From positions 164,301 to 228,300 of the forward strand of contig JANINJ010000006.1 of the NCBI GenBank assembly GCA_024508855.1: a DNA stretch of 64,000 nucleotides, in the 5' to 3' direction. Position 1 is the stretch's first letter; every line of letters starts with the position of its first letter. Source of the DNA: Xanthobacteraceae bacterium. Its GTDB lineage: Bacteria > Pseudomonadota > Alphaproteobacteria > Rhizobiales > Xanthobacteraceae. Shown one piece after another: positions 36,578-45,022 of the stretch. A program made the translations under genes and the position numbers. The notes below the pieces were generated by a model. That model worked only from the letters and a program-made list of their open reading frames with translations. It was not told the origin of the DNA and ran no database searches.

Positions 36578-37588
36578 TTAGCAAACATCGAAATTTGATG
36601 AAGCAGACAATTGCATTCCGAAATGCAAATCAAGCCGCGCCAATGAATCTTCTATTTCGTTAATCGATTTTCTATGGAAGCCCGGCATACGCCGTATCTC
36701 TGATTCCGAATATTGCACCAGTTCACCGATATAGAGAATATCTGCGTTGTGCAGGCAGAGTGTCGACCGCACCGATAATTCCAAACTGTCGACCCCTTTT
36801 AAGAAGGGAGAAACACGCTTCGACAGTTCTTCTAGATTCTGCGGAGGCCAATCAGGGATTTGCAAGCATAAGCTCAGTCCGAGATACGCGAGAGCATCTA
36901 TAATATCGTACAAGGATTTACGATTTAGACTTGGAATTTTTAGCAGTTCAGCTTCCGACTTCTGAACGAGCGTACCTATGTAAAAGATACCGACCTTACG
37001 CAGACAATTCTCCGATCGCACTGACAAATTTAACTGGTCAACATTCAGACAGAAAAACAATCTAACAGGCAACCCAACCGGGGCCCGTGGCATTGCGCGT
37101 TCAAGCGAATTTCGAAGATCATCGTCGAACCGACGACTGAACTCATATGCTTCGGCGTTGTGGGACCGCCACGCGCTAGCTCGTTCATCTTCGCTTAAGC
37201 AACTCTCTAATGCCTCAAGAGCTGTGGCAAAGTCGCAGTTCACTATTTCTCTAGCGCTTTGCGGATCGCGCCCGTCCTTCAGGTATATTCGAATGACCTT
37301 ATATTGCTTCAAACGTGCGAGCACCTCAGCTTCTACGCGACCGCTGCTATCAATCCAGACCCTGTATAATAGCTTCCAATCTCCGATGCCCCCGTATTTT
37401 TGGGTTCGATTTCGTCTCGTCCGTTGACTTAAGTTCTTAGTAATACCGAACTTGAGGACCTGCGCGGAAAGTGAGCCCTGGATATAAATCCAGCCCGGAA
37501 TGCAGTATCTTTCACGAAACACATCCGATAGTGACATCATCAATACCCATCGATTTAGCCGAGTTCTCTCGGTCGACCCCCCGTACAT
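36578..37588 (-). CDS. GIY-YIG-like (T5orf172) domain fused to two RNA polymerase alpha-CTD repeats
   Basis: A 336-aa protein with an unusual layout. Residues ~30-100 resemble the T5orf172/GIY-YIG nuclease domain: GWIYIQG, KFGIT, Arg after it (QRTRR), and a Glu in RVEAEVLARL. Two tandem repeats then match the C-terminal domain of bacterial RNAP alpha: 183-243 (VDQLNLSVRSENCLRKVG...YIGTLVQ) and 266-326 (VDSLELSVRSTLCLHNAD...IGELVQ), each with the helix-hairpin-helix 'KSL/KSI' segment. The alpha-CTD binds UP-element DNA and activators. The protein could target promoters or transcription complexes, possibly phage ones. ATG at 37537 is an alternative start. Confidence 0.8.
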   Translation of the reverse strand: MYGGSTERTRLNRWVLMMSLSDVFRERYCIPGWIYIQGSLSAQVLKFGITKNLSQRTRRNRTQKYGGIGDWKLLYRVWIDSSGRVEAEVLARLKQYKVIRIYLKDGRDPQSAREIVNCDFATALEALESCLSEDERASAWRSHNAEAYEFSRRFDDDLRNSLERAMPRAPVGLPVRLFFCLNVDQLNLSVRSENCLRKVGIFYIGTLVQKSEAELLKIPSLNRKSLYDIIDALAYLGLSLCLQIPDWPPQNLEELSKRVSPFLKGVDSLELSVRSTLCLHNADILYIGELVQYSESEIRRMPGFHRKSINEIEDSLARLDLHFGMQLSASSNFDVC

Positions 37589-38264
37589 TTCTAAACATCT
37601 TTTATCCTGCTACATCGAACAATATGCGCGGAACGCACTCGACCCGAATCGGAACGAACCCGCTCGCGCCGGAAGGTTCTAAAACGGCACGCGACCGCTA
37701 CTGTCACCAGCCGTTAGGGGGTCCGATGCAGACCGTTCGGTTCATGATTGCAATCAGTCTCCGGCATTAACTATCGATGAAGCCATCTCAGTATGGACCT
37801 ATCCAAAACTATCTTTCCTAAGACATAACCTACATCAACCGAACTGCGCCGGCATTTCAATGAATGTGCCAGGGTCTGCGATTAATCGGCCTCTCACATC
37901 CGTTTCACACTCCGTCCGCGCGCGGGCGCGCGATTTCTTCTTAAATAGCTATCCGGCAGTGGCCACCCCTGGATTGGTTACGTGGCGCAGCCCGAGCTAC
38001 GTACGCTAACTGATTTCCAAAAATTCAACGTTCGAGTGTATGATGACATCAATGGCATGAACAATTGCGTGATCGGATCAAATCTATGGACTGGCACCGT
38101 GTCGAGCATGAATTCGCCAGCCTCCTCGCACTCGCCTCCTTCCCCTCAGTCGCTCTGACTACGTTACTCTCTAGCTTTCCGACCCTCAGGGTACGACACA
38201 AGCTTCGGCAGTTTTCTGCAATGTGCTCCGTACGCTGTGATTCCGCGGCCGTAAGGAGCAGAAC
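37589..38264. other. Intergenic region without a supported gene
   Basis: 676 bases between divergent blocks. Open frames here have no ribosome site or recognisable protein. A CG-rich alternating palindrome near 37919-37933 is the only structure seen. It probably holds promoters for both the GIY-YIG/alpha-CTD gene and the plus-strand replication module. Confidence 0.4.
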
Positions 38265-38564
38265 ATGCCGTCAAATGAACCCCCTTTCCAACGATCCAAG
38301 CTCGAGCCATGCGCCATTACCGTGCCAAGGGGTTACGCGCGTGCGCGGGATTCCTGCCGGTTCGATCCGAGGTACCTCGACGCAATGATGACGCGCGGCT
38401 TAATCGTGGTTGAAGCCGTGGAAGCCCCCGACCATCACTACAAATGCTATAGTTTCACATGCGGGTGCGCGAGGCGCGAGGCGCGCCATCGGGGTCTAAA
38501 GCATCAATGGCGCAACGCTCCCCTCGACCGTCGTGGCGGTATTTCGACGAGCATGGAATATTGA
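38265..38564 (+). CDS. Small hypothetical protein (99 aa)
   Basis: ATG 38265 is preceded by AAGGAG at good spacing. The product has two Cys and several His in the second half (HHYKCYSFTCGCARREARH), perhaps a metal site. Not recognised. It is the first gene of the plus-strand replication block. Confidence 0.5.
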   Translation: MPSNEPPFQRSKLEPCAITVPRGYARARDSCRFDPRYLDAMMTRGLIVVEAVEAPDHHYKCYSFTCGCARREARHRGLKHQWRNAPLDRRGGISTSMEY

Positions 38565-38664
38565 AATGAAAGAAATCGAAGAATGGCAGGCTGTTCAGCC
38601 TTAGCTGACCGCCCTGACCGCTGCCGAAACTTGGTGCGATCCGTTAATTAGTGGTCCAAGGAAG

Positions 38665-39111
38665 ATGAGTAACTTAGCCCCACTGGCGAAATTGCTTCGT
38701 TCGAATGCACCAATACCAAGCGACGCTCGTCTGCGGCTTGCTGAGCTATTCGACCGTCACACGCTCAAAGCCAAGGGAAACCGTGTCCCCTCGTACACCC
38801 CATCGGAGAGCTGTGTAAACGCAGAGGTTCTTGCAGAGTTCGTGGCCGACTTTAAGCAAGTTTGTCGCCGTGGCCCTATCACCAAGAAAGAAATGAATGA
38901 TGCGGTGAAAGTGAAGCAAGCGAACGCGACTGCTGAGGGTCGCGGACGTCTTGAGCTTAATGGAATGGCAGCGGCAACGGAACTTCGAGAAGAGCAACGT
39001 CGCTCGTACGCGCGCTATTATGGTCTTGATTACAATCAATTTTCCAATGCCATCGATGGTAAACATGGATCAATTAATAGGAAGAAGAGAGGACGCTCGG
39101 CTGGAGCGTAG
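38665..39111 (+). CDS. Hypothetical protein (148 aa)
   Basis: Not recognised. A soluble, basic, helical protein with AAGGAAG directly before the ATG. It lies 100 bases after the previous gene. The C-terminus is Lys/Arg-rich (INRKKRGRSAGA), consistent with DNA binding. Confidence 0.55.
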   Translation: MSNLAPLAKLLRSNAPIPSDARLRLAELFDRHTLKAKGNRVPSYTPSESCVNAEVLAEFVADFKQVCRRGPITKKEMNDAVKVKQANATAEGRGRLELNGMAAATELREEQRRSYARYYGLDYNQFSNAIDGKHGSINRKKRGRSAGA

Positions 39112-39218
39112 ATACACGTCAGAGCGGTCCGCCGCCCTCCCCCACCCCGCGCGGCGGAAGGCTATCTCGGCGACATAGCCTAGGTTCTCGACGATCACTC
39201 GAATCGTGGAGAACCAAG

Positions 39219-39440
39219 ATGCACACAAACAATGAAAACGGATCAAGGTCGAGAGCAGAGCCTCTTCTGACGATCCGCAAAGGTGCCGACGCGCTAGGCG
39301 TCCCATACTGGCAGTTACAACGTGCCGTACGGCGCGGATTGGTCCCCAGTTACGCGCCCTTCAACGGTCGCCGGCTTGTCTATCTTTCAGAGCTACAGCA
39401 ATTCGTTCTCCGCCGCTGCACCGGAGGTCTTCATGACTGA
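39219..39440 (+). CDS. Excisionase/AlpA-like HTH protein
   Basis: A 73-aa protein with the winged-HTH core LLTIRKGADALGVPYWQLQRAVRRGLVPSY and the wing FNGRRLVYLSELQQF, as in Xis/MerR-type factors. GGAGA precedes the ATG. By analogy with element 1, it precedes the primase gene and may control excision or replication. Confidence 0.65.
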   Translation: MHTNNENGSRSRAEPLLTIRKGADALGVPYWQLQRAVRRGLVPSYAPFNGRRLVYLSELQQFVLRRCTGGLHD

Positions 39441-39630
39441 CTGTCCGGTCATACCCGACCCACCGCGGCATGCCGTTTCGTCTTCAGTTCGATCGAGCTC
39501 TGAAGGCCTGACACGGGACACCGACCCGATGACTGAGTTCGACCTTTCGCATCTGCTACCGGATCGATGCGAGCCGTCCGACGACGCCGTCATCACAATT
39601 CGAATTCGAATTGGAGCAGGACGCTCATGA
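39433..39630 (+). CDS. Small hypothetical protein (65 aa)
   Basis: Starts at ATG 39433 with GGAGG six bases upstream and overlaps the HTH gene by eight bases and the primase gene by four. Acidic, Pro/Ser/Asp-rich. Not recognised; supported by its ribosome site and coupling to both neighbours. Confidence 0.45.
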   Translation: MTDCPVIPDPPRHAVSSSVRSSSEGLTRDTDPMTEFDLSHLLPDRCEPSDDAVITIRIRIGAGRS

Positions 39631-40148
39631 CCCCTCGAGACTCTGCAATCATTTTTAACGATTTGGGCATGTGGTCGCGCCGGATCAGGCCAGGCACCAA
39701 AGCCTGTTACGACAAGGGCTGGCAAGCACCTAACACTGATCTTCCCACCAGAGCCCTCCAGAACTGGCTCGATGCTTGGGGCACTTTCGGCATCGGACTC
39801 CTTATGGGTTCACCGATCTCGGACGGCACGCGTCTCGGCGCGCTTGATGTCGACCGGGATGAGTACACAAGTCTGGCACGAACGCTGCTACGAAATCCTG
39901 CTTGCGGGCGCATCGGCGAAAAGGGTGCCGTATTCTTTGTCCGAGTCCGCGGAGATGTCGGTAATCCGGAATTCCGCGTCAGCGGTCCTAAAGGAAAGTC
40001 ATGGGGCAAGGTTGCCGAATGCTTATTTGTAAAAAAGCTCTGCGTGATCCCACCCACCATTCATCCAAACACTCGACAACCTTATCGCTGGATCGGAACA
40101 CCGCTCCACGAAGTGGACCTCTTGTCACTTCCGCTCATCGGAGAATGA
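39627..40148 (+). CDS. Primase-polymerase (PrimPol N-terminal-type) protein
   Basis: A 173-aa stand-alone primase domain. The catalytic acidic pair is visible as LGALDVDRDEY (h-h-D-h-D), with a later strand RVSGPKGKSWGKV and KLCVIPPTIHPNTRQPYRW resembling the 'bifunctional DNA primase/polymerase, N-terminal' family. ATG 39627 overlaps the preceding stop (ATGA), and its own stop overlaps the helicase start. In element 1 the equivalent domain is fused to the ATPase. Confidence 0.8.
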   Translation: MTPRDSAIIFNDLGMWSRRIRPGTKACYDKGWQAPNTDLPTRALQNWLDAWGTFGIGLLMGSPISDGTRLGALDVDRDEYTSLARTLLRNPACGRIGEKGAVFFVRVRGDVGNPEFRVSGPKGKSWGKVAECLFVKKLCVIPPTIHPNTRQPYRWIGTPLHEVDLLSLPLIGE

Positions 40149-41893
40149 TCATGGCACCGACAATAGACGACGCCATCTCAATTGAATTTGTAAGAAAGGC
40201 TTTTACCAGTAAATATTATCCAGAATTGTTCGCAGGTGAGACGACGCACGATGCAGCGCGCGACTTGATAGCCCAACTGGTGGCACTTTCGGATGATGAA
40301 GATCTTCTTTTTGAGATAGTCCGTAGTGGCCTTCCGGAAAACTACGAAGGCGATACGCTTGGAGAAATCTCCGCGATGGTCCGAGGTGCTGTCGCCAAGG
40401 GTTTTGGAACAAACGACACCACCGGCCTCGCCGATCCTTCCAAGTCGCTGGCATCGCAGGTCGTGAAACTCGCGATGGCGAAAGCTACTGAGTTGTTTCA
40501 TGACCGTAATCAGAGGTCATACATCTCCATGCTCACTGAGAAGGGTGGCGTTCGGACCCTTTCCCTAAACTCATCTGCAGCCTTGGATTGGTTAGGGGGG
40601 CTTTGGTATGCAACCGCACGCGGCGCACTGCCTTCAAAAAGCAAGACCGACGCCCTAGCCACACTTCACGCCAATGCACTGTATGCAGGCCCACAACACT
40701 CGACATCAACCCGGATTGCTCGCACCTCCGATGCAATGTTTGTAGATTTAGGTGGAGCCGACTATGCCGTAGTGCGGATCGACAAGAGTGGCTGGGAAAT
40801 CACTCAAACACATCCTATAAAGTTTATACGGCCGTCCAGCTTTGCCGAACTCCCTGCACCCAGTCGTGACGGCGACCTCTCCGCAATGCAGAGTTTGTTG
40901 CAGCTTTCGGATGCGGCGTGGTCGCTTGTCCTCGCATTTATCATCAGCGCTGAACGCCCGACCGGTCCGTACTTTTGCCTTCTGATCGATGGCGAGCAAG
41001 GCAGCGGGAAAAGCTTTTTGTGTTCGGTGCTCAAACGTATTGTGGATCCCAGCTTGATCGACAAGTTGCCCTTACCTTCATCCGATGACCAGCTATTCAT
41101 CCAGGCAAAGGACTCACACCTCCTGGTGTTCGACAATGCATCGGGCATGAGAAACGACATGTCCGATGCATTGTGCCGGCTCGCAACCGGAGGGGCCGTC
41201 GCAAAACGTACGCTCTATACCAATGATGAACTGCACATTCTCGTGCAGTGCAATCCGTTCATCATCAACGGCATCGGCGACTTTGTGCATCGTCCCGATC
41301 TATTGGAGCGGTCAATCTTACTATCGTTGCCGGCGATGGCCGATGGTTCGCGGCGAACCGAGCAGGAAATCTTAGCGGACTTAGAGATTATTCTGCCTGG
41401 CTTCTTGGGACAATTGTTCGACACAGTGTCTGTCGCATTCCGCGATGAGCAAACCACCGAGGCTCCTCGCGATCTTCGCATGGCCGACGCTGCGAGATGG
41501 CTGAAAGCCGCGGAACCGGCCACAGGGTTGCAGAGGGGCAGCTTACTAAAGGCGATCGAGGATAGTCAGACTATCTCGGTAGTCGATCGAATTCGCGAAA
41601 ACTCTTTGTTTCGGGCGCTGGAACAGACGCTCGAAATGGATGGCCCTTTCGACGGCGGCATTGGCCGATTGCATGATCTGCTTTTGTTGCGCAACGAGCG
41701 ACCGGATCGCTCCTTTCCAAGAACGGCGTCCCATCTCTCGACGCAACTTCAACGGCTCAGACCGGCGATGGCCAAGGCGGGAATGTTGGTCGAACTGAAA
41801 CACAAAGGTCGCGAAGGCCGAGCTGTATCGATCAGGTGGGCAGACGGAAATGAAAGACCGCGGAAGAAGCCCCCTTCTTCTCCATCATACTGA
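40145..41893 (+). CDS. Replicative helicase-like ATPase
   Basis: A 582-aa AAA+-type ATPase. Walker A is GEQGSGKS, Walker B HLLVFDNAS, and sensor-like IINGIGDF follows. It resembles the DNA helicase partner of PrimPol domains in satellites and integrative elements. The ATG overlaps the primase stop; ATG 40151 is also possible. GTGACGC repeats begin ten bases after the stop. Confidence 0.8.
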   Translation: MIMAPTIDDAISIEFVRKAFTSKYYPELFAGETTHDAARDLIAQLVALSDDEDLLFEIVRSGLPENYEGDTLGEISAMVRGAVAKGFGTNDTTGLADPSKSLASQVVKLAMAKATELFHDRNQRSYISMLTEKGGVRTLSLNSSAALDWLGGLWYATARGALPSKSKTDALATLHANALYAGPQHSTSTRIARTSDAMFVDLGGADYAVVRIDKSGWEITQTHPIKFIRPSSFAELPAPSRDGDLSAMQSLLQLSDAAWSLVLAFIISAERPTGPYFCLLIDGEQGSGKSFLCSVLKRIVDPSLIDKLPLPSSDDQLFIQAKDSHLLVFDNASGMRNDMSDALCRLATGGAVAKRTLYTNDELHILVQCNPFIINGIGDFVHRPDLLERSILLSLPAMADGSRRTEQEILADLEIILPGFLGQLFDTVSVAFRDEQTTEAPRDLRMADAARWLKAAEPATGLQRGSLLKAIEDSQTISVVDRIRENSLFRALEQTLEMDGPFDGGIGRLHDLLLLRNERPDRSFPRTASHLSTQLQRLRPAMAKAGMLVELKHKGREGRAVSIRWADGNERPRKKPPSSPSY

Positions 41894-41902
41894 TGTGGCG
41901 CT

Positions 41903-42022
41903 GTGACGCTCGTGACGCTCCCGTCGACAACGTCGGAGGGGCGATAGGGGGATGGTTCGCATCCCCGGAGATCCGATAATCGGAGCGCCCCACGGGAAGC
42001 GTCACGAGCGTCACGGCGTCAC
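41903..42022. repeat. GTGACGC iteron-like repeats, probable origin of element 2
   Basis: GTGACGC occurs at 41903 and 41912 on the plus strand, and its complement GCGTCAC at 41999, 42008 and 42016. The two groups form a 22/23-base inverted repeat (41903-41924 against 41992-42014). Between them lie a GGGGATG/CATCCCC hairpin and the near-palindrome CCGATAATCGG. The position immediately after the primase/helicase pair suggests a replication origin. Confidence 0.6.
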
Positions 42023-42155
42023 TGGAGTGTGCGACCCCATCATTGGTTGGGATAGAGCGAGCGCCTGTCAGACGGGGCTTCGCGGCCCCTAACGGCTCGC
42101 GGTTACATTCTCGGTTGCAGCGAAGTTCACCGCAACAACTTCGGAATAATTGTGG

Positions 42156-42174
42156 CCGCCCTTCGGCGGAGTTT
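42156..42174 (+). terminator. Probable terminator before the integrase
   Basis: CCGCC-CTTC-GGCGG followed by AGTTTTT. The stem is short but GC-rich. It would stop read-through from the helicase gene into the integrase. Confidence 0.4.
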
Positions 42175-42204
42175 TTCTCGTCCTTTTGGATGCGGGACAG
42201 CTAT

Positions 42205-43440
42205 ATGGGTACGTCGGTCAACATCACGAGGCGCGAGAGAAAGCGGAAGCTAAGCTCCGGGGCTATCGTCACGCAGACCCGATGGGTTGTGAACTATCGA
42301 GAGCCTCGAACGGGTCGGAGGCGGCAGTTATTCTTCGACAAGCAGAAAGATGCTCAGTTCAGGCGGAATCAGGTAATCGCTGAGATCGAAACCGGCACCT
42401 ATTCTGAAGATGGAACCCGAAACGTTACCGTTCGTGAGATAGTCCGTCGCTGGCTGGAGAGCTGCGAAGGTGAGGTGAAGGACGGTACGCTGGATGGGTA
42501 TCGGCGCGCCGCCGCCAATATTGTCGGACCGCTTCTCCTGGGCACGACGAGGCAGCGTGCGGAATTCACCGCATCAGGAAAGCTACCTCAGGGTACGAAA
42601 ACGATCCAGCTGCTCGGCGAGATCAAGATTGCAGACCTTTCAACTAGTGACATTCGTTCCTGGCATAAGACGCTGGCCATAGAGGTTGGCTGGTATTCGG
42701 CGAACCGTGCCAAAATGTTTCTTGTGAGCATCCTGGCGCTTGCAGCTGAAGATTTGAACATTCGGCCGCCTGCGATGCCGACAAAGCTCGGTCGTGGCCG
42801 ACCCAAGGGTAAGAAGAACATTCTAACGACTGAGCAAATTGCGATGGTTATTCGGTATGCCCACAAAGATCGCGAGCGCGGTCTTTATACCGCATTTCCT
42901 TTTCTGGCGGGTACTCGCCCCAGCGAACAACTAGGCCTTCTTTGGGAGGATGTGGATTTCGACGCCAACGTCATCCGTATCTGCCGGATGCAGGAGCGGG
43001 ATGGGTCGATCACGAACTTGACCAAAACGATCGCGGGGAACCGAAACGTCCCTATGGGCGCCCTACTGCGGAGCTTGCTGCTCGAATGGAAGGTTGCTTG
43101 CCCCCGTCGCGACGGTAAGTTGCACCGAATATTCCCTGGGCTCGGGAGCCGCCAACCTTGGCCACTACCGCGGATCGGTGGAGGCGGTCCTCTGCTGTAT
43201 TGGAATTTTCGCAGGCGGTTCTGGGCAGCTACCCTCAAAAAACTGGGCCTCCCAGCAGTAACACCTCATAGCGCCCGCCATTCATTTATTTCGACACTAC
43301 AAGCCCAAGGCATTGAGGTTGGATTGGTTGCAAAGATTGCTGGGCATGCGAATGCGACCGTCACACTGGGTCACTATACGCAAGCCGTGCGAGGCGGAGA
43401 AAGCGCCGCAACGGCTTTGGAGCAAGCGTATACGATTTGA
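42205..43440 (+). CDS. int: Tyrosine recombinase (phage-type integrase) of element 2
   Basis: A 411-aa site-specific recombinase with intact catalytic residues: R238 (LAGTRPSEQ), H355-x-x-R358 (HSARHSF), H381 (AGHANATVTLGHY) and Y391. A SAM-like core-binding domain occupies ~75-170 and an AP2-like N-terminal arm-binding region precedes it. Start chosen at ATG 42205, with GGGACAG upstream; ATG 42190 is possible and the frame is open to 42043. It is the only intact integrase in the window. It presumably acts on the tRNA-Thr repeats and the TGTAACCG sites. Confidence 0.9.
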   Translation: MGTSVNITRRERKRKLSSGAIVTQTRWVVNYREPRTGRRRQLFFDKQKDAQFRRNQVIAEIETGTYSEDGTRNVTVREIVRRWLESCEGEVKDGTLDGYRRAAANIVGPLLLGTTRQRAEFTASGKLPQGTKTIQLLGEIKIADLSTSDIRSWHKTLAIEVGWYSANRAKMFLVSILALAAEDLNIRPPAMPTKLGRGRPKGKKNILTTEQIAMVIRYAHKDRERGLYTAFPFLAGTRPSEQLGLLWEDVDFDANVIRICRMQERDGSITNLTKTIAGNRNVPMGALLRSLLLEWKVACPRRDGKLHRIFPGLGSRQPWPLPRIGGGGPLLYWNFRRRFWAATLKKLGLPAVTPHSARHSFISTLQAQGIEVGLVAKIAGHANATVTLGHYTQAVRGGESAATALEQAYTI

Positions 43441-43450
43441 CCATCAGATC

Positions 43451-43849
43451 TCATTGAGTTTGGCAGTTAGTGTACTGTCCGTTCGTCACACAGGACGTTT
43501 GAGCTGGCGTTCGGATTGGAGGAACGGTCGTCGCAGGCGCTGATCTATTGGGCTGAGAAAGCACCGCGCCTAGCACCGCTGCCTCCCTCGCACTACGTTG
43601 GGCGTCCATATTTTGTCGACATTGAGCATATTCGGCGGTCCCAAATCGTAGGCCGTAGGATTGGCACTGAGCGTCGGCTGAAGCCTGACGGTTCTCCGCC
43701 GCACGATAGCCAGCGGTGTCAGGCAAACAATCGGCGTGGGATATCCCGATTGAACAGTCGAGCGGGTGATTTGCGCATCCAGTCAAGCTGAAACTTAGAC
43801 ATAAAAACGCGGTCCGGTATAGGCCTTGAATTATCTTGCCCCAGTTCAT
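43451..43849 (-). CDS. Small lipoprotein
   Basis: A 132-aa protein with a lipobox (SFSLTGC-A at ~21-27), so probably membrane-anchored through a lipidated Cys. Five further Cys follow in the mature part. Function unknown. It is convergent with the integrase (10-base gap). Confidence 0.65.
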   Translation of the reverse strand: MNWGKIIQGLYRTAFLCLSFSLTGCANHPLDCSIGISHADCLPDTAGYRAAENRQASADAQCQSYGLRFGTAEYAQCRQNMDAQRSAREAAVLGAVLSQPNRSAPATTVPPIRTPAQTSCVTNGQYTNCQTQ

Positions 43850-43938
43850 CGAAATTACTCGTATGCCCCATTTTATCAGGTTTTTAGATAATCAACAATT
43901 CCGATTATTTGTGCTGCCCTTGGTTCATCGGGCAGACG

Positions 43939-44178
43939 ATGTCGCGCACACTCCGGTCATCCCGGCAGAAGAAGCTGATTGCGCTGATTATTGCGGAGAG
44001 GAAAGCCGCGGGCCTGACTCAAGCTGACGTAGCCAAGAAGCTCCGCCGATATCAATCCATCGTTGCCAATATTGAAAGCGGTGAGCGGCGAATTGATGTT
44101 ATTGAATTTTTGGATATTGCTGAGACGATAGGATTCGATCCGGGGCAAATGCTTGCGAAATTGCGATCAGTGACTTAA
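43939..44178 (+). CDS. XRE-family HTH regulator
   Basis: A 79-aa Cro/C1-type repressor. The HTH spans ERKAAGLTQADVAKKLRRYQSIVANIESGERRIDVIEFLDIAE. ATG 43939 is chosen because family sequence starts there. It lies beside the defence cluster (44300-50542) and could control it, as small XRE regulators often do for restriction genes. Confidence 0.85.
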   Translation: MSRTLRSSRQKKLIALIIAERKAAGLTQADVAKKLRRYQSIVANIESGERRIDVIEFLDIAETIGFDPGQMLAKLRSVT

Positions 44179-44299
44179 TTTCTATGGATAAGGGTCGATT
44201 CAATAATCGGAAAAGAGGCCGTGCTGAATGACCAGAATGAATGGCGTTTCAGAAACTTATCTCGAAGAGCACCTGCGCGCACGTTTTGCAAGATTTGCA

Positions 44300-45022
44300 T
44301 CACTCGATTTCGATTAGCGCTATCTGGTCTAACAGCATTTGCCTCTCGATAAAGCGGTTTAGCTTTCTAGCAAGCCATTTGTACTTTTCACCGACTGAAG
44401 GATTTTCGGAGCCCGCGACCAGCCCCGCAGCGATTATGTCCTGCAGTTGGATAAGTTCAGCGAAAGCTCCCGCGTCAAGCGCGGTGCCTGTCTGCCATCG
44501 AGCAAATAGATTGAGGTAGGGAACGTCGTAAGAGTCGACAGTCAAATATCGAAGCAACTGGTTCCGTGTAACGCCGCCGGAATGATAGATCGCGCCATAT
44601 ACGTTTGGGTCGAGCATGATCCTCGGATGGAAGCTTTTTCTAGTTTCAAGCTCGTAGGCATCAACGAGCGCCGGTCCGAAAATTAGGTCGGGGCGGTGAA
44701 GAAGCTTCCCTCGAACCAGAGCTCCTCGGAATAACATGTTCCGTCGCAAAAGATCGTATGCGAATTCGTCAATGATCTGCAGCATATGGAGCAATTCGGG
44801 ATCGCCCACTGGAGCCGAAATAACGACGGTGTCTGAAAAGCTTGTTGCCTCGATCCGCAGTTCGTCAGATCGCATGGCTCGCGCCTTCGCGCTAACGTCC
44901 GAAAGGGCGTCTCTCAATTGAATAACGATAGATAGGTCTTCCCGGCTTCGGTTGACCAGGCTTGAAAAGCCCAGCACATCCACGAAGGCAAGATATCGAT
45001 CCTCATATCCCTCTGTCGTCAC
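44300..45022 (-). CDS. Class III nucleotide-cyclase-like protein
   Basis: A 240-aa protein with the layout of a cyclase homology domain: YLAFVDVLGFSSLV (D15 in the metal-binding position), SFSDTVVISAP (D64), MLFRGALVRGKLLH and FGPALVDAYELE (115-126). The Asn and Arg expected of the transition-state site are not seen there, so activity is uncertain. The ATG overlaps the stop of the C5 methylase gene, so the two are translated together. It could make a signal nucleotide, as Pycsar cyclases do, or be a degenerate sensor. Direct identification is tentative. Confidence 0.6.
   Translation of the reverse strand: MTTEGYEDRYLAFVDVLGFSSLVNRSREDLSIVIQLRDALSDVSAKARAMRSDELRIEATSFSDTVVISAPVGDPELLHMLQIIDEFAYDLLRRNMLFRGALVRGKLLHRPDLIFGPALVDAYELETRKSFHPRIMLDPNVYGAIYHSGGVTRNQLLRYLTVDSYDVPYLNLFARWQTGTALDAGAFAELIQLQDIIAAGLVAGSENPSVGEKYKWLARKLNRFIERQMLLDQIALIEIE

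Noticed and set aside
38065-38388. 107-aa frame
   Set aside because: No ribosome site; the well-supported start at 38265 is in another frame and overlaps it.
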